Shown here: one piece after another, positions 59,334 through 64,000 of the stretch
Layout of the letters: each line of letters opens with the position of its first letter
Numbering within the stretch: position 1 is the first letter of the stretch
Source: Falciphora oryzae
Taxonomy: Eukaryota > Ascomycota > Sordariomycetes > Magnaporthales > Magnaporthaceae
Direction: 5' to 3'
DNA: 64,000 nucleotides
Assembly (NCBI GenBank): GCA_000733355.1
Contig: JNVV01000016.1
Coordinates: 124,001-188,000, forward strand
The notes under the pieces: generated by a model
What the model was told of the DNA's origin: nothing
Databases searched by the model: none
The model's input: the letters and a program-made list of their open reading frames with translations, nothing else
Made by a program: the position numbers and the translations under genes

Positions 59334-61921
59334 CCTCCAGCGAAGGGCAGTGGAGCGGATCGGGGGGGTTATGTAGGCCGGGTGCAAGCGATCTCAGCGG
59401 GGGACCCAGCAGCTGAGCTGAGCTCCTAGCACGTGTGGCACGGCTTGTGCTGATGCGTGGTGGCTGGCACACGGGCGTTCCAAGGCCACCACCACACCAG
59501 ACGCTCTGCATGTGCCTCCGCTTGGTGTGGCTGGCAGTTGCAACCGCAACCGCAACTGCAACTGCAACTGAGGAGGACGAAAAGGGATGTGAAGAAGAGG
59601 TGGTGGCAGGAAGCCAGGAGCCAGCAGCAGAAGACGCAGCAGCCCCGGGCTAAAGTACCATCTTACAAAGACGCCCCTCGTACCGGGCTCCCCCAGGAAG
59701 GATCACGAGCGGACAGGTACCTTGCCCGTCCGGAGAGTAGCGGCGATTGTCAAAATGCAAAGCAGGGATCCTGAACAGACCGTGGCTCATCTTGGCGGAC
59801 CATGGATCAAGGCTTGCTTGCACCATCATCCGTCGCCGACGCCGGGCCGGCGAGCCAAGCAAGGCAGGGAGCTGCCCAGCCCTCAGCTAGGCCCAGGCAG
59901 TCCCTGGCTCCCAGCGCTGTGGGATGATGGAGCCGCCAGCTGCTCCGGGAAAGAGCGAGCGCGCGTGACGCTGCCCCAAAAAAGGACCTGCTGGGAAATT
60001 GGAGCTGCTGCATGGGACCCCCACACGCCTGCAGAACTCCCAAGTGATGTTCGTGTTTTGTTCTGGGAATAGAATCGTGCAGCCCCCAAACCCGATCAGG
60101 GCGAGCGCCCAAGGCTTCTGTCAAAGCTGCAAACATGAAACAAAAGTGATTTTGGACCAGGGCTGGAGGGGGAGGGGTGCTGAGCTGGCGTGTTGGCGTG
60201 TGGAGTGTGTGTGTGTGTGTGTGGAGCAGCCCAGCGAAGCACAGCTGCAAGGAATCGCCCAGCCAGCAATTGCAGCTTCCAGTTGTCGAACTTCTTTCGC
60301 CAACAGCCCCAGCGTGCGCCCACTTTCGGCGCCGAAAAGAAGCAAAAACTCGTTGGTGGGCCTTTTTTTCAGGCGGCGTGCTTGCACCGCAGCAGATAGC
60401 GTGTCTCGTTTTGATTCAGGGCAAGACGGCGGCGGCGACGGCGAGGAATTCCTGTGCATCACATGACTGCGGCAGTCTCGTTCCGTCTGGATGGTTGATT
60501 ACTGAAGCCGAAGCCCGCTCTATTCGGGCTGCAAGATCCCCCGCAATGTTACTCAACCCCGGGTGGGTCCTGACAAACCTGTGGCGCACGAGGAGATTTT
60601 TCTGGGCTCCCATTGGCCGCGGCCCAGCTGGCGCCTTCACCAGCCCCGATCAAAAGCCCTGAAGCCGCGCCACGCTCCTGTCATCTTGGGCTAATTTCCT
60701 GGGCTTTGCCCGCTCAATCTCACCAGGCCTTTCCATGTTGCTGCGCAAAAATCCACCCGAGCGAGGCTGGATCGATCCGTTGTGCCAGGTAGCAGCCACA
60801 TTTTGCCCTCGATGCCAAAGCCATGCCTATTCTTCCCATTTTCCCATGACGAGAGCATCCGAAATGCAATTCCAGGCTGCTCGACACAGACAGACGCCTG
60901 CCTTAGCGCCGCTTACCCCCCGAGTCATCCTGCCAGCGACCAGCCATGATCCCGACGATGACGTGAGTATCCGTAATGCTTAAACGCAACTGCAGTCGAC
61001 CCGTTGCAACCGCCGACCCCCCGCCGGCTGGCCTCGGGAGAAGGCCCAACGCTATCTTTGGCACACCCAAAGACCGATCCCTCGCAAAAAGGGCACAGCA
61101 AGGATCCATCCGTACCTGGTAGGCGCCGCGCTCGGTGTGGGGTGTCTGTCCCTCGACGGACACCAACGACTCGAACTCGGGCTTTCCGACTTACCATCAC
61201 GGCGCATACGAGGTCCCAGGTTTTTGTCTGTCGGAGATGGCCATGGGGCACCGAGCCCGGGCTCCATTTCCCAAGCATGTGGGTGCGAATCCTTCGGGGC
61301 ATCCACTTTGAACTCTGACACCCTGAGGGAGCGGGCGGTGAGGTTTTTGATCGTGGAGGAGCACACGAATGAGGAAGAAAAAAGGGGTTATGTGAAATCG
61401 TTGTTTGTGACCTGTCTATCTGCCCAGTTAGGCATTTGCCCGAAATAAAGGGGGAGGCTCTTGGGCAGTTCCTTCTGTCTGCCAGCTGTGCCCCTTCCAG
61501 CAACTTCGGGAGGCACCGAGGCTTGGACAGATCTCCGCCACGCAAAGTGACCGATTCGCCGATCTGGCTCATTGTATCCGGTCAAGGGATTCTGGAGCGA
61601 ATAAATGTTATTCTTGGGCTAGTCTAGGTTGTTGTTCTCGTTGTTGGAATACCTGTAGACTTGCGGAAACTTGGACGCAGCAGCTTTCCTGATGTCATGG
61701 TCATGGCCCGCAAACCGGACAGTGTGGGGAAAAAAAAAAAAAAAAAGCATGTGAAAACACCCTTCCAGCCTTCCAGACACATTGAGAGAGGAAAAAAAAA
61801 AAAAAAGAAAAAAAAAAAAAGCCTGCAAAACCAAACCACATCTCAACTCCCGCGTCCCACGTCCAACCATAACCACAGCTAAACTCACTCACCAACACCC
61901 AACTAGGTACCCACAGTCGCA
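59334..61921. other. Intergenic region, 2.6 kb
   Basis: Divergent spacer between the 494-residue gene (minus) and the rsa3-like gene (plus). It has a CAACTG/CAACCG hexamer repeat near 59537-59570, a (GT)n run near 60203-60221, an A18 run near 61729 and A-runs near 61792-61820. No gene supported. Confidence 0.5.
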
Positions 61922-62161
61922 ATGAGCAACAACACCGCCCCCTCAGCCTCGCCCGACTTCGAGGCCTTCTACCTGCAGCGCGCGACCCGCGAGCTGGCCG
62001 AGGACCTCGACCGCGTCCGCGGCGCCGACGACTTCCGTGGCGCCGACGCCGTCCCCATGCTGGTCCACGCCCTGAGGCAGGGCGCCTCCATGTTCTCGCC
62101 GCGGGACCAGGAGCGCATCGTGGCCGCCGCCGCCGACAAAACCCAGCAGCCGTCCAAGTGA
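61922..62161 (+). CDS. rsa3: Ribosome assembly protein 3-like small protein
   Basis: A single exon of 79 residues. The sequence from residue 12 (DFEAFYLQRATRELAEDLDR, then ADDFRGADAVPMLVHALRQG and FSPRDQERIV) matches my memory of the Rsa3 C-terminal domain. That domain is associated with early 60S ribosomal particles in the nucleolus. The yeast protein is much longer, so this one is reduced to little more than the domain. I did not find an upstream exon; A-rich runs and CT-rich sequence directly precede the ATG (CGCAATGAG). Codon use is strongly biased as in an expressed gene. Confidence 0.65.
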   Translation: MSNNTAPSASPDFEAFYLQRATRELAEDLDRVRGADDFRGADAVPMLVHALRQGASMFSPRDQERIVAAAADKTQQPSK

Positions 62162-63815
62162 GGCAGGCAGGCAGGCGGATGGGGCACGTGTCCGCGCTCG
62201 CGCTGGGTGTGTTGATGGGTGATGAGAATGATTTTGGACTTGGGTTGGATCTTGGAACCCCTGGGAGTCGAGGGCAGCATCGCAGCTCCGATGGCGATGT
62301 CTCCTCGGTTCTGGTCGGGTCCCGCTCCATGAAGCATCGGCGACGGCATGCGTCTTACCGACCGCAACCCCTGAATGAGGCACCGATATCCACCGCCGCC
62401 GGATCCATCTCAACGAAACTACCTGGTCTGCCGCGTATCTATCGGATGCTGTACCGGGAACCTTGAATGATACCGACTCTCCCAGGACGGTCTTGGACTG
62501 CCCAATCACTGTCACGGGACCTGCCAGAGCCAGCATTCTGTACATAACCAAGACAGACCGCAAGCCGCCTCACGTGAGAGGAGCCGGACCACGGTTTCCG
62601 AGTTCCGCCTCGCGTACCCGGAAAGTGCCCATGGCATCTACCCACCTCACAGCCAGCCTCTTCTCCACCGAGTACCACAGGTCCCCGATTCCCCCTGGAA
62701 CACATGCGCATGTACTGGCCTCACAAGCATACCTACAACACCCGCCTCCCCAGCTTCGTGCAACAGACATGAAATTAGACCTTTATTAATGCCTATCCCC
62801 CCGCCCGGGGATACCCCCCTCTGATTCCATTACGCTACCTTCTCATGGCTCCCTTCGTGCCCGGCAATGCAATCAACCCCCGAGCACTGCCGTGAGAGTG
62901 AGACATTGGAGACGGGCGAAACAATAATGGAAAGAAATCATATGCTTGTCGTATGCTGCAGAGTGTGGTCTTCAACACGAGACCGAGACTAGTAGCGATA
63001 AAAAGGAACATAAGAAACCCCGAACCCAATGCTTTGCTTGCGTGTGCCAAAATGCATGCCTTATTTTTTTTCCCACCGAGTAAAACACGGGAAGGACAAG
63101 AAACACAAAAACAAAAACAAAAAAGATGCCAGTAATTATTCGACAACGCGCCGCCCTATCCATCGACCCATCTGCGCATGTTCCAACTGGCCGGCGCAAA
63201 AAACACAAGCGCCGGTGCAATATCCTTCTTCGACATGTAACCCCAGCCCGAGCCAAGTTATTAGTCCTGCCAGAAAAGGCGATAGCGATACAAACAGGTT
63301 CCATTGGGGCGGCCGCTGGCATCTGCCCCGCGAGCAAGAATTTGGTGATTAAGATGGTGATCGTTGCATCCGCGAGTAATCGACCATGGTGCGTGTGTCG
63401 ACAGCCAGGAGTCTCAGCCGGGAAGGTATGCTTCAAAAACAAAGAAAGAAAAATGCAATGGCTAAGAATGGGTATCAAGCCAACCCTAATATGTACGGTA
63501 AGGCCCCGGTAATAGGAAAAAAAATAAGTAACAAGGAACGTTCGAAAGAAATAAAGGGGTTGGAGAGTCATCCGATGTCGTTGTCGGCGAACCAAGACGA
63601 TGGAGCGGCGGCAAGACCAGGTGCTCAAAAGCCCCAAGGCCGATATCTGTGTGGGCCCAACAGTTGGAATCTAAGGTCCGCCGGGGTCTGTTGTGTGTGC
63701 GCGTGGTGTCGGAAGTTGCGTGTTCGGGGTGGGGTTTTCTGCGTATGCGAGTGTGTAGTGGTGTGTGTTGGAGGAATCCTTATTTTACCAAGTCGACGGA
63801 GCGTTCGCCTCGAGA
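62162..63815. other. Intergenic region, convergent 3' sides
   Basis: 1.65 kb between the rsa3-like gene and the probable 3' end of a minus-strand gene. An open minus-strand frame at 62972-63637 has no recognisable content. No gene supported. Confidence 0.45.
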
Positions 63816-64000
63816 TCATCCACGACGGTATAGGATGGAGAACCTGTCTGCCCACGTGTCAGGGCCGCAGCTGCCAGCAACGCCGCAGATTCGGAAACCA
63901 TTTGGAGGCACCAGGTGTGTTCTGTCAAGAATCCAGCATGTTAGCAATGCGGTGGCTTCGGGAGCACAATAAAGGGTTGACTTACAAGCTAACCCCTGTG
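63816..64000 (-). CDS. Probable 3' end of a minus-strand gene entering from the right edge
   Basis: On the minus strand there is a well-formed 64-bp intron at 63985-63922: donor GTAAGT, branch point TGCTAAC and acceptor TTGACAG. Only one phase joins the 15 bases upstream with the next exon without a stop. It gives about 39 residues ending DTWADRFSILYRRG and a TGA at 63816. The family is unknown. The exon could instead be a spliced 3' untranslated region. Confidence 0.35.
   Translation of the reverse strand, partial: QGLACKSTLYCAPEATALLTCWILDRTHLVPPNGFRICGVAGSCGPDTWADRFSILYRRG

Noticed and set aside
2230..61912. CTAGGTA-type words near 2230, 4160, 17043, 23287, 38807 and 61905 as a shared promoter motif.
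   Set aside because: All are non-coding, but about six hits of a 7-mer in 64 kb on two strands is not more than chance, and they are not at fixed distances from starts.
62972..63637. A 221-codon minus-strand frame.
   Set aside because: Composition is that of AT-rich untranslated sequence, with no motif and a short hydrophobic stretch from homopolymer tracts.

Overview
The window is nuclear DNA of a filamentous ascomycete. It is GC-rich and has long intergenic spacers. Genes carry short introns with GT...AG borders and CTAAC-like branch points. The set includes a White Collar-1 photoreceptor, a Skt5/Chs4-type chitin synthase activator, Inp1, Sds23 and a UsgS-like membrane protein, which together point to Pezizomycotina, most likely Sordariomycetes. 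A Magnaporthales-like relative is my inference and is untested. There is one assembly gap of 167 N (19221-19387). I found no rRNA, tRNA or CRISPR array.

Layout: (1) 1-10.3 kb: the 5' part of a SAGA deubiquitinase Ubp8 gene (minus), a divergent LACTB2-type metallo-beta-lactamase (plus), a Ytp1-like membrane protein with a Met/His-rich segment (plus), and a secreted LysM protein whose frame is broken twice (plus). (2) 10.9-16.4 kb: chitin synthase activator (minus) with two long 5' introns and a CaaX tail completed by a 12-nt last exon. (3) 16.4-20.5 kb: gene-poor, containing an unannotated inverted-repeat element of about 0.83 kb and the gap. (4) 20.5-27.8 kb: an NYN-domain protein and an RSC1/2 chromatin-remodelling subunit (both minus). 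(5) 28.7-34.4 kb: OTU1 deubiquitinase (plus), an eight-exon formamidase with a GC-AG intron (minus) and a UsgS-like membrane protein (minus). (6) 35.6-46.2 kb: Inp1 (plus), Sds23 (minus), importin Kap121/Pse1 (plus). (7) 47.5-53.2 kb: a small Lys/Pro/Val repeat gene without a clear start, then WC-1. (8) 53.2-64 kb: sparse, with an orphan 494-residue protein (minus), a tiny Rsa3-like protein (plus) and the probable 3' end of another minus-strand gene at the right edge.

These are mostly unrelated housekeeping genes and do not form a cluster. Common themes are chromatin and ubiquitin control (Ubp8, Rsc1/2, Otu1), cell wall and surface (Chs4 activator, LysM protein), organelle and transport functions (Inp1, Kap121), and nutrient, light and stress responses (formamidase, WC-1, Sds23). 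All exon models were read by eye. They were checked by phase arithmetic and by agreement with family sequence recalled from general knowledge, so splice sites without family support are less certain. I found no convincing new multi-gene system. The most unusual items are the inverted-repeat element, the doubly shifted LysM gene, the repeat gene at 47.7-48.0 kb, and the splice-dependent CaaX tail.
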